A stretch of 43,670 bases of DNA from an uncultured Lachnospiraceae bacterium (GCA_947037115.1 CAMQTN010000016.1:1-43670), one strand, 5' to 3'; shown: positions 15,891 to 24,128, counted from the first letter of the stretch. Made by a program: numbers and translations. The notes: a model not told the origin generated them from the letters alone.

Positions 15891-17637
15891 TTTCCCCGAT
15901 CACATATTTTTTCGAATAACGCTCATATTGTCTTTTGTAATAGGGGCTTTCCCGTTTCATGACGGAGAGGGATTTGTGCAGACTCATGGTATTTTCGGAG
16001 GCGTCCATCAGGCATACGGCGATGTTGGAACAGTGGGCTGCCGTCCGCTCCAGGCCGGTGATCAGATCCAGCCAGACAAAACCTGTTTCTATGGAACATG
16101 CCCCTTCTTTCAGACGGACGATATGGGCGTTTCTCATCTGGTTTCTCAGATGGTCTATCACCTGTTCCAGAGGTTCAATGTTCAGAGACATGGACAGGTC
16201 GCCATGCACAAAGGATGTGCAGGAGAGGGTCAGGATTTCTGACACGGCGTCGCACAGGACGGAGAGCTCCCTGTCAGCGTCGGGGGTGAAATGAAGCTTT
16301 TTCCCCCGCAGTTCCTCGGCGGATTCCAGAATCCCAACGCTGTGGTCGGAAATCCGTTCAAAGTCCCCGATGACCTTCAGCATCATGGAGATGCTTGCAC
16401 TGTCCGCATCGCTCATCTGATAACTGCTCAATTTCACCAGATAGGAGCCCAGAATATCCTCATAGTGATCGCATTTCTGTTCCGCTTCCCGCACATCTTT
16501 TGCCAGCTGCTTCTCGTACTTATTCAGGGCGCGGATGCTGTTTTTGGACGCATAGGTTGCAAGTTCCGCCATTTCCCTGACTAAGGTGAGACACCTGTCC
16601 AGTGCAATATGGGGTGTTGCGAGAAGCCGGTCATCAAGTTCGGTGTTCACGTCTTTTGCTTCGCTGTCCGGGACAAGTCTGACTGCCAGCTTTTCCAGAA
16701 GGGCGGAAGCGGGAAGAAGGAACAGGGTGCAGGCAATATTGAAGAGCGAGTGCGTAAGGGCAATGCCGAACAGGGAAGCAGGCTGATCGAGTAACGGGGG
16801 TTTCAGCCACAGGGACACGGGGAGAAAGAAGAGGAGTAAAATCAATGTGCCTATGACGTTGAAGGAAAGATGGACAACCGCCGCCCGTCTGGCGTTTTTG
16901 TTTGTGCCGAAGGCGGAGAGAAGCGCAGTCACGCAGGTGCCGATATTCTGTCCCATAATAATGGGCATCGATGCGCCGTAGGAGACCTGTCCTGTCGATG
17001 CGAGGGCCTGCAATATGCCGATGGAGGCGGAGCTTGACTGGATGACCGCCGTGAGGATGGCGCCGGCCAAAATACCGAGAATGGGATTTTTAAACAGGAT
17101 AAACAGATGGCGGAAGGCGGGGATATTGGCGAGACCTGCCACAGCGCCTGACATGGCGTCCATGCCAAACATCAGAGTGGCGAAGCCAAGAAGGATCGTG
17201 CCGCTGTCCTTTTTCCTGATTGTCTTTCCGGACAGGAAAAGGACAATGCCCACTGTCGCAAGGATCGGTGAGAAAGAGGCGGGTTTCAATAACTGTATGA
17301 AAAGGTTGTCGCCGGAAATACCGCTCAGGCTCAGAAGCCATGCCGTGACGGTGGTGCCTACGTTTGCACCCATAATCACATTGATGGCCTGTTTGAGTGT
17401 CATCATGCCGGAATTGACAAAACCGACCACCATCACGGTGGTGGCGGATGAGCTCTGTATGACGGCGGTCACGGCAAGGCCTGTCAGAAGACCGGCGGTT
17501 TTACTCTGTGTCAGACGTTCCAGAAGTATTTTCAGTCCGCCTTCCGCACGTCTCTCCAGAGCGTCGCTCATCACGCTCATTCCGAAAAGAAACAGGCTCA
17601 AGCCTCCGGCGAGCGTCAAAACATCAAACATATCCAT
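15883..17637 (-). CDS. Na/phosphate symporter family protein with PhoU-like domain
   Basis: 584 residues. The N-terminal 310 residues contain two inverted membrane repeats, each with the substrate motif Q-S-S-S: QSSSATT at 61-67 and QSSSAS near 200. That is the NptA/YjbB type of the Na/Pi-cotransporter family. The C-terminal part (about 340-560) is helical and PhoU-like ('MLKVIGDFERISDHSVGILE'), as in other bacterial members. It probably moves phosphate with Na+; some homologues export it. It lies downstream of the DtxR-family gene on the same strand, 67 bases away across a hairpin. The start codon has no strong ribosome site (GGAGGGGAGACACATTC is 10+ bases upstream). Confidence 0.9.
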   Translation of the reverse strand: MDMFDVLTLAGGLSLFLFGMSVMSDALERRAEGGLKILLERLTQSKTAGLLTGLAVTAVIQSSSATTVMVVGFVNSGMMTLKQAINVIMGANVGTTVTAWLLSLSGISGDNLFIQLLKPASFSPILATVGIVLFLSGKTIRKKDSGTILLGFATLMFGMDAMSGAVAGLANIPAFRHLFILFKNPILGILAGAILTAVIQSSSASIGILQALASTGQVSYGASMPIIMGQNIGTCVTALLSAFGTNKNARRAAVVHLSFNVIGTLILLLFFLPVSLWLKPPLLDQPASLFGIALTHSLFNIACTLFLLPASALLEKLAVRLVPDSEAKDVNTELDDRLLATPHIALDRCLTLVREMAELATYASKNSIRALNKYEKQLAKDVREAEQKCDHYEDILGSYLVKLSSYQMSDADSASISMMLKVIGDFERISDHSVGILESAEELRGKKLHFTPDADRELSVLCDAVSEILTLSCTSFVHGDLSMSLNIEPLEQVIDHLRNQMRNAHIVRLKEGACSIETGFVWLDLITGLERTAAHCSNIAVCLMDASENTMSLHKSLSVMKRESPYYKRQYERYSKKYVIGETT

Positions 17638-17673
17638 AACAGCCGAATGTGTCTCCCCTCCGCAACAAATTAA

Positions 17674-17710
17674 GGATGATCCGAGATCCTCTTAAAGAGT
17701 ATGATCATCC
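17674..17710 (-). terminator. Hairpin between DtxR-family and Na/phosphate genes
   Basis: GGATGATC (17674-17681) and GATCATCC (17703-17710) pair perfectly, with an inner CTCTT/AGAG stem. It overlaps the regulator stop codon. On the minus strand the tail (TTAATTTGTTG) is only moderately T-rich, so it could be a partial terminator or mRNA stability element. Confidence 0.5.
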
Positions 17711-18094
17711 TTTTTGTGTGGTAAACAGGAAACTTTTGATTGCATGAAAACTTTCCTCGCTCAGATCGTGCTCCACCCGGCAGGCATCTTCCAGCGCAGT
17801 CTGCCTGCTCACACCGAGACTGATCAGCCAGTCCGAGAGGATGGTGTGGCGTTCCAGAACACTTTCCGCACGTCTCCTGCCCTCCTCGGTGAGCATAATG
17901 AAGCCGTTGTCGGACGTGGTGATATAAGCCTTTTCGCGCAGGTTTTTCATGGCAACGCTGACACTGGGTTTTGAAAAATTCATTTCGTTTGCAATATCAA
18001 TGGAGCGGACCTGTCCCAGCCTCTTTTGCAGTAACAGAATGGTTTCCAGGTAATCTTCCAAGGACTCGTCCGCTTTGTGCCTGATATAACTCAT
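17705..18094 (-). CDS. DtxR/MntR-family metal-dependent transcriptional regulator
   Basis: 129 residues: a winged helix-turn-helix (about 12-75, 'IDIANEMNFSKPSVSVAMKN') and a metal-binding dimerisation domain (about 76-125), without the SH3-like C-terminus of DtxR. Metal ligands can be aligned to MntR and DtxR: D14 and E17 (SLEDYLET), H83 (ERHTILSDWL), C105, E108 and H109 (DACRVEHD). MntR has glutamate where this protein has C105, while DtxR has cysteine, so the site is a hybrid. I infer an Fe2+ or Mn2+ repressor. Start 18094 follows CGGAGAG; the in-frame ATG at 18121 has no site. It has its own promoter and may co-regulate the Na/phosphate gene. Confidence 0.88.
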   Translation of the reverse strand: MSYIRHKADESLEDYLETILLLQKRLGQVRSIDIANEMNFSKPSVSVAMKNLREKAYITTSDNGFIMLTEEGRRRAESVLERHTILSDWLISLGVSRQTALEDACRVEHDLSEESFHAIKSFLFTTQKG

Positions 18095-18150
18095 ATACTT
18101 TCTCTCCGTTTTTTCTATCATTCAGAATTTAATTTGGAAAAGGTACTTTC

Positions 18151-18179
18151 ATTCTAGCACCGATGAAAGAAAAAGTCCA
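18151..18179 (-). promoter_or_regulatory. Promoter of the DtxR-family regulator gene
   Basis: On the minus strand TGGACT (18179-18174), a 17-base spacer and TAGAAT (18156-18151). No clear metal-box palindrome overlaps it. Confidence 0.6.
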
Positions 18180-18251
18180 CATGGCAGGGGCGGGTACTGG
18201 TTAGCGCTGAGAAGCTGTTATGTGATTTTTCTTTCAAAACAATTGCCGGTA

Positions 18252-18260
18252 TGGTATAAT
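18252..18260 (+). promoter_or_regulatory. Extended -10 promoter before the small ORFs
   Basis: TGG followed by a perfect TATAAT (18255-18260) forms an extended -10; the -35 region is weak (TTTCAA). It lies 74 bases before the ATG at 18334 and could drive the run up to 20215. Confidence 0.5.
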
Positions 18261-18333
18261 ACAACAATATTATTATGATATCTATTAATCAGACGGTTGA
18301 CGGGATGAATAATCTCCTGAAGAGAGAAGAGTA

Positions 18334-18573
18334 ATGCCTTTTTTACCTCGCATGAAGTTCCAGATCGAATCCCGCAGGACGCCGGAGGAGGTGCGGGCGC
18401 TTTTGCAGTCCGTGACGGATTCCGGGAGGAAGTGGGGTATCTGTCCGGATGGCTGGATGGCCGTGCCTATGGCTGGGTTTATTCTTTTTGGGCAGGTTTT
18501 GTCAAGGTGTGGTTTTTATTATTCGGCAGGAAAGGCGAGGCGGAAGCTGGAAGAGCTGTTAGGGGATAGTTAA
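18334..18573 (+). CDS. Small protein with one membrane segment, unknown function, possibly shortened
   Basis: 79 residues. The N-terminus is 'MPFLPRMKFQIESRRTPEEV' followed by RALLQSV. The middle contains a single hydrophobic stretch, 'MAVPMAGFILFGQVL', and the C-terminus is basic-helical (KARRKLEELLG). The next ORF (18573) begins with a related pattern (FRIYSQKAPEKVRDSL), so the two look like copies of one family. The jump from N-terminal to C-terminal part suggests an internal deletion. The ribosome site is weak (AGAGAGAAGAG). Function is unknown. Confidence 0.5.
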   Translation: MPFLPRMKFQIESRRTPEEVRALLQSVTDSGRKWGICPDGWMAVPMAGFILFGQVLSRCGFYYSAGKARRKLEELLGDS

Positions 18574-18692
18574 TGGGACATTTTCCGTCTATTTCAAATT
18601 TCAGAATTTATTCCCAAAAGGCCCCGGAGAAGGTGCGTGATAGCCTGAAAGGGGAAACGGCGGTAGAGGTAGACTGGGAGGTACTTGGATGA
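18573..18692 (+). CDS. 39-residue ORF related to the preceding small gene, probable fragment
   Basis: ATG 18573 starts inside the stop region of the preceding ORF (TAATG) and runs to TGA 18690-18692. The peptide shares 'F-x-I-x-S-x-x-x-P-E-x-V-R' with the preceding protein's N-terminus and then ends in an acidic stretch, without a membrane segment. It is most simply a truncated second copy of the same family. It overlaps an alternative ATG (18689) of the alkylation-repair gene, so translation could be coupled. Confidence 0.4.
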   Translation: MGHFPSISNFRIYSQKAPEKVRDSLKGETAVEVDWEVLG

Positions 18693-18703
18693 GGGGAGAA
18701 AAG

Positions 18704-19402
18704 ATGATTGTTGACGAGATACAAAAGGAACTGTTTGCCTTGCAGGATACGGCCTACCGGGATTTTCAGGCAAATCTGATCCCCAATCTGGCGGATGGCG
18801 CCATGATCGGCGTGCGGACGCCGCAGCTTCGAAAAATGGCAAAACAGATGGCAAAGAGGGAGGAGACCGGCGCGTTTTTAGAAGCGCTTCCCCATACTTA
18901 TTTTGACGAGAATCAGCTTCACGCTTTTATCATTGCGGAGAGAAAAGATTTTACACAGTGCATGGATGAGCTTACCCGTTTTCTGCCCTTTGTGGATAAT
19001 TGGGCGACCTGCGACCAGATGTCTCCAAAGGTCTTTAAGCGACACCGGCAGGAATTGCTGCCTTATATCAAAGAGTGGATTACTTCTGACCAGACGTATG
19101 TGGTGCGGTTTGCAGTGGGCATGCTGATGGAACATTTTCTGGATGAAGATTTTGATCTGGCTTACCCGGAGATGGTTTCAAAGATTCGCTCGGAGGAGTA
19201 TTATATCAATATGATGGTTGCGTGGTATTTTGCCACGGCACTGGCAAAGCAGTACGGTGCGGTGCTGCCTTTTATAGAGGAGGAGCGGCTTGCCCCGTGG
19301 ACGCATAATAAGGCGATCCAAAAGTCTGTGGAGAGCAACCGCATTACGGCGGAGCAGAAAGCGTACCTGAGAGGGCTGAAAGTGGCGGCCAAAAAGACGT
19401 GA
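18704..19402 (+). CDS. AlkD-like DNA alkylation repair protein (HEAT-like repeats)
   Basis: 232 residues, almost all helical, in the pattern of AlkD/AlkC HEAT-like proteins. It opens with 'LQDTAYRDFQANLIPNLA' then 'MIGVRTPQLRKMAKQMAKR', the conserved VGVRTPxLR-type start. The middle has 'LPFVDNWATCDQMSPKVF', with the W and D that line the lesion pocket in this family. It should remove or tolerate bulky alkylated bases without base flipping. GGGGAGAAAAG precedes ATG 18704; ATG 18689 is also possible. The GNAT gene follows after 45 bases with no terminator, so they are probably co-transcribed. Confidence 0.88.
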   Translation: MIVDEIQKELFALQDTAYRDFQANLIPNLADGAMIGVRTPQLRKMAKQMAKREETGAFLEALPHTYFDENQLHAFIIAERKDFTQCMDELTRFLPFVDNWATCDQMSPKVFKRHRQELLPYIKEWITSDQTYVVRFAVGMLMEHFLDEDFDLAYPEMVSKIRSEEYYINMMVAWYFATALAKQYGAVLPFIEEERLAPWTHNKAIQKSVESNRITAEQKAYLRGLKVAAKKT

Positions 19403-19447
19403 TAGGATTCAAGATATGATCTTATTACAGGAAAGCGAGAAAGAAAT

Positions 19448-20215
19448 ATGACAAACAGAGAAATCCTCCAAATTGCAATGAGACAGTCTGCGCTGGACAT
19501 TAATTGCAATGCGGAGGACTTTTTATGCGATCATCCCGTGATCGTAAAATCCGGCGTGGGGCCGGATGCGAGAAAATATTACAAGGAGCCGGTTACCTGT
19601 AATCTGGTTTCCTACGGCAGTAATATTGTGGCTTCCGTGCGGGATGAATACCGGGAAATCATAGAAGCATATATAACAAAATTTACCTATTATCACTGTT
19701 TTGAGGCGCCTAATATGAACTGGCTGAGCGAGAGACTGCTGCCGATGGGACAGAAAATATGCTTTATGGCAGAGTATTATCTTCCGGATGTGGAACATTT
19801 TCGTTTATTGCCCTGCGCGTATGAGACCAGAATTTTGGAACAGTCGGATTTTAAGGAGTTGTATAGGCCGGAGTGGAGCAACGCGCTGTGTGAGGACAGA
19901 AAAGAGTGTGATGTGCTGGGAGTCGGCGCGTATGACGGAGAAAAACTCGTCGGGTTTGCGGGGGCTTCCGCGGACTGCGATACCATGTGGCAGATCGGCA
20001 TCGATGTGCTGCCCGCATATAGGAGGCAGGGGATTGCGTCTGCGCTTACAGGGAAACTGGCGACGGAGATACTAAAAAGAGGGAAAGCGCCTTTTTATTG
20101 TTCCGCCTGGTCAAATATCCCGTCGGTGCGCAATGCGGTTAAGAGCGGATTTATTCCCGCATGGGTGGAGATGACGGTGAAACCGGCGGAGGTGGTGGAT
20201 GAGCTGAATGCGTGA
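19448..20215 (+). CDS. GNAT-family N-acetyltransferase
   Basis: 255 residues. The C-terminal GNAT domain has the acetyl-CoA loop 'VLPAYRRQGIASALTGKLA' (R-R-x-G-I-A) and the following 'PFYCSAWSNIPSVRNAVKSG' and FIPAW, typical of beta-5 and helix 4. The first 120 residues are a separate N-terminal part ('FLCDHPVIVKSGVGPDARKY'), seen in the longer clostridial GNAT proteins. The acceptor is unknown. ATG 19448 follows GAAAGCGAGAAAG. It lies downstream of the alkylation-repair gene on the same strand. Confidence 0.85.
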   Translation: MTNREILQIAMRQSALDINCNAEDFLCDHPVIVKSGVGPDARKYYKEPVTCNLVSYGSNIVASVRDEYREIIEAYITKFTYYHCFEAPNMNWLSERLLPMGQKICFMAEYYLPDVEHFRLLPCAYETRILEQSDFKELYRPEWSNALCEDRKECDVLGVGAYDGEKLVGFAGASADCDTMWQIGIDVLPAYRRQGIASALTGKLATEILKRGKAPFYCSAWSNIPSVRNAVKSGFIPAWVEMTVKPAEVVDELNA

Positions 20216-20289
20216 GGCGGATATGTAAAAGGGTAATAATGTTCCTGTATAAAAAACGAAAAAGCGTTATTAAAAGATCAAAAATACTA

Positions 20290-20318
20290 TTGACATCTTT
20301 TCTGAGACTCGGTAGAAT
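20290..20318 (+). promoter_or_regulatory. Promoter of the Rpn-like nuclease gene
   Basis: TTGACA (20290-20295), a 17-base spacer and TAGAAT (20313-20318). The untranslated leader would be about 160 bases; I see no clear riboswitch or terminator in it. Confidence 0.8.
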
Positions 20319-20482
20319 AAGCTTATCAAAGAAATTCTAGCAGGTGTGCGCTCTGCACGTTCATGACAACTTCTGTCGGATTTTCTCTTTGAAACATAAC
20401 AGAAAACGGCGGGAGATGTGATGGCTGGGTGAAGATTGCTGCAGCATATGGTATCCTGCCACATTGAGGGAGGGTATCCATA

Positions 20483-21427
20483 ATGTCGAAACGAAGGCGA
20501 AAGAAGAAAAGAGTAAATGGGATAGCGAACGGACAGCCAAACCGGAAACAGGTACAACGTAATGTGAAGGACAGGCTTTTCCGCTTTCTGTTTGAGAAAG
20601 ACAGGGAAGCGCTTCTGAACTTATATAATGCGTTGAATGGGACGGTTTATCAGGACGTATCCCAGCTTGAAATTGTGACGATTGAAAGTGCGGTTTATGT
20701 GGTGATGAAAAATGACTTGGCTTATATCCTGTCTGGGACACTAAACATGTACGAGCATCAGAGTAGTTACAGCCCAAACCTGCCGGTGCGTTTTTTAATT
20801 TATCTGGCACAGGAATACCAGACGGTGATAGAGCGGGCAGAGAGAAGTATCTATGGAAGTGGACGGATCAGTCTGCCGACGCCGCAGTGTGTTGTCTTTT
20901 ATAATGGGACGAAAGAGATGCCGGAGGAGCAGACGCTTAAGCTGTCAGATGCCTTTGAAAATAAAAAGGCGGGAGCGGATGTGGAACTGACTGTGCGGAT
21001 GCTTAATATTAATTATGGACATAACAGACTGTTGATGGAAAAGTGCAGAGTCTTGGAAGAGTATTCAAAACTGGTAACCGTGACCAGGAATTATATGGCT
21101 GCCGAAAAAGATATGCAGACTGCCATGAACGGAGCGGTGGATTACTGCATAGAGAAAGGTATATTAAAGGAATTCCTGTTGAAGAACCGGGCGGAGGTGC
21201 TGGGGATGCTGTTAGAAGAGTTTGATACAGAGAAATATGAGAGGACGATACGTGGAGAAGGTCGAGAAGAGGGGCTGAAAGAGGGTATAAAGGAAGGTAT
21301 CCGATGCAGCATTGAAATTCTGCAGGAGACAGGCCAGCCCAGAGATTATGCGAAGAAGAAGGTAATAGAAAAATATGCTGTTTCAGAGGAAGAGGCAGAG
21401 CAGGAATTTCAACAGCATTGGAAATAA
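20483..21427 (+). CDS. Rpn-like PD-(D/E)XK nuclease/transposase-family protein
   Basis: 314 residues. After a very basic start (MSKRRRKKKR) comes 'KDRLFRFLFEKDREALLNLY', the opening of Rpn-type proteins. It continues with 'LSGTLNMYEHQSSYSPNLPV' and 'RFLIYLA', where E-x-Q is the expected PD-(D/E)XK catalytic pair. The strand before it has G where many members have D, so activity is uncertain. The C-terminus has 'GREEGLKEGIKEGI', a repeat typical of this group. Rpn proteins promote recombination through DNA cleavage, and the family is often multi-copy in Clostridia. I see no terminal inverted repeats, so this is a gene and not a full insertion sequence. It starts after GGAGGGTATCC. Confidence 0.85.
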   Translation: MSKRRRKKKRVNGIANGQPNRKQVQRNVKDRLFRFLFEKDREALLNLYNALNGTVYQDVSQLEIVTIESAVYVVMKNDLAYILSGTLNMYEHQSSYSPNLPVRFLIYLAQEYQTVIERAERSIYGSGRISLPTPQCVVFYNGTKEMPEEQTLKLSDAFENKKAGADVELTVRMLNINYGHNRLLMEKCRVLEEYSKLVTVTRNYMAAEKDMQTAMNGAVDYCIEKGILKEFLLKNRAEVLGMLLEEFDTEKYERTIRGEGREEGLKEGIKEGIRCSIEILQETGQPRDYAKKKVIEKYAVSEEEAEQEFQQHWK

Positions 21428-21487
21428 AAAAAGAAGAATAGAAATCATACGTCAGATGAAATATTTTCTGGTGGAAATGAGGTAAAG

Positions 21488-21883
21488 ATGAATCATATCG
21501 TGGAAGAACTGAAAAATGTAAAGGTCTTTTATGTGGCGACAGTGGAGGAAGACCAGCCCCGGGTTCGTCCCTTTAGCAGTGTGGCGGAGTTTGAGGGGAA
21601 GGCTTACCTGTGTACGAACAATACGAAGGAGATATACCGGCAGATAATGGCCAATCCTAAAGTTGAGATCAGCGGTATGGGAAAGGGTGGTACATGGATC
21701 AGGATATCTGCGAATCTTGTGCATGACGATCGGGATGAGGCACGTGCTGCCATGCTGGCTGACCCCACGGGACCAAGTAATCTCTACAAAGTTGGTGACG
21801 GCATTTTTGAAGTGTTTTATATGAAAGACGCAGTGTGTACGAAATATTCGTTTACGGCGGATCCGGTGGTGATCGAGGAGTAA
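21488..21883 (+). CDS. Pyridoxamine 5'-phosphate oxidase-like flavin-binding protein
   Basis: 131 residues, a small split-barrel PNPOx-like protein. 'VFYVATVEEDQPRVRPFSSV' is the typical flavin-contact start, followed by 'KAYLCTNNTKEIYRQIMANP' and 'KVEISGMG'. Such proteins bind FMN or F420 and reduce unknown substrates; true vitamin B6 oxidase activity is unlikely in this short form. GAGGTAAAG precedes the ATG. The macrodomain gene begins four bases after the stop, so the two are surely co-translated. Confidence 0.88.
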   Translation: MNHIVEELKNVKVFYVATVEEDQPRVRPFSSVAEFEGKAYLCTNNTKEIYRQIMANPKVEISGMGKGGTWIRISANLVHDDRDEARAAMLADPTGPSNLYKVGDGIFEVFYMKDAVCTKYSFTADPVVIEE

Positions 21884-21887
21884 CAGG

Positions 21888-22712
21888 ATGGAGACAGCGG
21901 ATCTTTTACTAGAGCAGTTAAAAGAAGACTCGGAAGAATATAAATTCCTCAGGATTGACGGCAATAATCCGGAGGAAAAGAAAAATGCCATTCGTTCCCT
22001 GATGAATATCCGTATGCCGAAAAGCATTTCACCTATACTTCGTGAGGTACAGGACAGATATTTGCAGGAGGAGCTTGCGGCAAAAGGTGTTGTAACACTT
22101 TCGGATATTCCGACCATCAGGGAACAGTTTGGGAGCAGGGCGTCCTGTGCGGATGAATTGTCTGTCTGGCAGGGGGATATCACAAGACTACAGGTCGGCG
22201 CGATCGTAAACGCGGCCAATTCCCAGATGCTGGGATGTTTTGTGCCCTGTCACAGATGTATCGACAATGCGATCCACAGCGCGGCGGGGATGCAGCTTCG
22301 GGAAGAGTGCAGTCATATCATGAACAGCAGGCGGATGCGCTATGGGAAACGCTATGAGGAACCTACCGGGACGGCAACGCTGACCGCCGCTTATAATCTG
22401 CCCTGTGATTATGTGATCCACACGGTGGGGCCGATCGTCTACGGCGGTCTGAATGAGGCGTTGTGCCGTGATCTGCAAAGCTGCTATGAGAATATTTTGC
22501 AGTGCTGTCTGGAAAATGGTATTACATCGGTTGCATTCTGCTGTATTTCCACGGGAGAATTTCATTTTCCGGGTGACAGGGCGGCGCAGATTGCCGTGGA
22601 AACCGTATCCGCCTCTATGAATGCGCAGGGAGGAGCCATGGAGCGGGTGATTTTCAATGTGTTTAAGGACAGCGATAGGGAAATATATGAAGGAATTGTA
22701 AGGGCGTTGTAA
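21888..22712 (+). CDS. Zinc-containing macrodomain protein-ADP-ribose hydrolase
   Basis: 274 residues: a helical N-terminal extension (1-90) and a macrodomain (about 90-274). 'VWQGDITRLQVGAIVNAANS' is the ADP-ribose pocket start. The loop GCFVPCHRCIDNAIH supplies zinc ligands C117, H122 and C124, marking the Zn-macro class that removes ADP-ribose from proteins. Known members in Gram-positive pathogens sit with SirTM and lipoate genes; here the partner is a PNPOx-like gene. An extra cysteine (C121) next to the zinc ligands is noticeable. SD is GGAGTAACAGG. The terminator begins inside its last codons (22702). Confidence 0.9.
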   Translation: METADLLLEQLKEDSEEYKFLRIDGNNPEEKKNAIRSLMNIRMPKSISPILREVQDRYLQEELAAKGVVTLSDIPTIREQFGSRASCADELSVWQGDITRLQVGAIVNAANSQMLGCFVPCHRCIDNAIHSAAGMQLREECSHIMNSRRMRYGKRYEEPTGTATLTAAYNLPCDYVIHTVGPIVYGGLNEALCRDLQSCYENILQCCLENGITSVAFCCISTGEFHFPGDRAAQIAVETVSASMNAQGGAMERVIFNVFKDSDREIYEGIVRAL

Positions 22713-22730
22713 AGACGTCCTTGTTTTTTT
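22702..22730 (+). terminator. Intrinsic terminator of the PNPOx-macrodomain pair
   Basis: GGGCGT (22702-22707) pairs with ACGTCC (22715-22720), with one G-T pair, followed by TTGTTTTTTT. The stem includes the last codons and stop of the macrodomain gene. Confidence 0.75.
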
Positions 22731-22888
22731 GCAGATAGTTAACGAACCAGCTTACTCATGGAAATATTAAGTCCAAGGGCAATTTTCAGGGAACCTGCTA
22801 TTTTTTTAAGATAGTGTTAGCAGACTAGGGGCGGTCATTGTGGATGAGGTTTATGGACACAGTTCGTTTCTCTGTTTTCAGACGAAAG

Positions 22889-22921
22889 TTGCTTTTTATT
22901 TAAGGGAATGATACACTTAAA
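22889..22921 (+). promoter_or_regulatory. Possible promoter with inverted repeat before the ROK gene
   Basis: TTGCTT (22889-22894), a 17-base spacer and TACACT (22912-22917) make a weak promoter. TTTAAG (22899-22904) and CTTAAA (22916-22921), 11 bases apart, overlap it and could be an autoregulatory site. If right, the ATG at 22908 is not translated and the gene starts at 22953. Confidence 0.35.
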
Positions 22922-22952
22922 AAAATACTTTAATAAAGGCGCGGGATCTGAT

Positions 22953-24077
22953 ATGGAAAAGAAAATAACAAACATGGAGGTGAAGCGGAAAAACAGAAAC
23001 GGGGTTTTCCGCTTCATCTGTAAAAACGGGACGGTATCCAATCCCGACATTTCCTATTATATGAAAATCAGTCTGCCCACAGCGACGCAGATCACAAAAG
23101 AACTGATTGCGGAAGGCCTGGTGGAAGAGAGAGGAGAAATGCAGTCAACCGGGGGGAGGCGGGCTAAAGCGTTATCGGCAGTTACAGGTGCCAGATTGGC
23201 TGTGGGACTTGACATTACCAAAAATCATATTACGCTGGTACTTACCAATATTGTGGGAGAGATGCTAAAATATGAGCGCCTTTATCAGCCGTTTTTTACA
23301 GGAGAAGGTTATTATCAGGAGGTAAGTGAAAAGCTGGAAGAATTTTTGGATGAAAGCGGCGCTGACAGGGAAAAGATTTTAGGTGTGGGGATATCCTTTC
23401 CGGGAATTATAGATTTGGATGGAGAGCTGATAACGTATTCCCATATACTGGGAGTGGAAGCAGTACCTTTTGCTTCGGTCAGCCGTTTTTTTTCTTATCC
23501 GGCATTCTTTCTGAATGATGCGAATGCAGGGGCTTACGCGGAGGGATTCCATAATGAGGAGGCGGAACGCTTTTTTTATCTGTCTTTGAGCAATACGGTG
23601 GGAGGAGCGGTTTTCAGTAACAGAGAGCTGGTACAGGGCAAAAATTTCCGATGCGGCGAAGTGGGCCATATGACGGTTGTGATAGACGGGGAGCGGTGTT
23701 ATTGCGGTAAAAGAGGATGTTTGGACGCTTACTGCGCCGCAGGGCGGTTATCTGAAATGGCAGGCGGAAAGCTGGAACATTTTTTCGAATTATTGGATCG
23801 GGGGGAGACGGCGGCGGTAAAGCGGTGGGATTCCTATACCGATTATCTGGCCATGGCGGTGAATAATATCCACATGATTCTGGACTGTGATGTCGTTCTG
23901 GGAGGTTATGTGGGAAGCTGTATCGGTACGCATCTTAAGTATGTGTGGGATAAAGTGGCGGAGAGGGACACATTTGAAGAAAAGGAGTCCTATGTGAAGG
24001 CATGTAATTATAAGGTGGCTGCCGCGGCCTTGGGAGCGGCCCTGAAGGTGATCGAAACCTTTGTGAGTCAGATATGA
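22953..24077 (+). CDS. ROK-family transcriptional regulator (XylR/NagC type)
   Basis: About 374 residues. An N-terminal helix-turn-helix (about 10-70, 'NPDISYYMKISLPTATQITK', then 'GLVEERGEMQSTGGRRAKAL') precedes a ROK sugar-kinase-like domain. The ROK signature is complete: GEVGHM with its zinc histidine and the cluster C-Y-C-G-K-R-G-C-L-D-A-Y-C. The ATP-type phosphate loop is degenerate, so it is a regulator and not a kinase. It probably binds the sugar or polyol used by the dehydrogenase and symporter downstream. Starts at 22908, 22953 and 22974 are possible; 22953 fits the promoter position. A terminator separates it from the operon it likely controls. Confidence 0.88.
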   Translation: MEKKITNMEVKRKNRNGVFRFICKNGTVSNPDISYYMKISLPTATQITKELIAEGLVEERGEMQSTGGRRAKALSAVTGARLAVGLDITKNHITLVLTNIVGEMLKYERLYQPFFTGEGYYQEVSEKLEEFLDESGADREKILGVGISFPGIIDLDGELITYSHILGVEAVPFASVSRFFSYPAFFLNDANAGAYAEGFHNEEAERFFYLSLSNTVGGAVFSNRELVQGKNFRCGEVGHMTVVIDGERCYCGKRGCLDAYCAAGRLSEMAGGKLEHFFELLDRGETAAVKRWDSYTDYLAMAVNNIHMILDCDVVLGGYVGSCIGTHLKYVWDKVAERDTFEEKESYVKACNYKVAAAALGAALKVIETFVSQI

Positions 24078-24097
24078 AATAAGAGCGGATAGTTCAG

Positions 24098-24128
24098 AAA
24101 GGAGCTTCAAAACGAGGCTTCTTTTTTT
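24098..24128 (+). terminator. Terminator after the ROK gene
   Basis: AAAGGAGCTTC pairs with GAGGCTTCTTT (with two G-T pairs) around the loop AAAAC, followed by TTTT. It isolates the regulator from the downstream promoter. Confidence 0.6.

Noticed and set aside
20483..21427. Complete insertion sequence around the Rpn-like gene
   Set aside because: No terminal inverted repeats or target-site duplication were seen on either side; it looks like a single gene with its own promoter.
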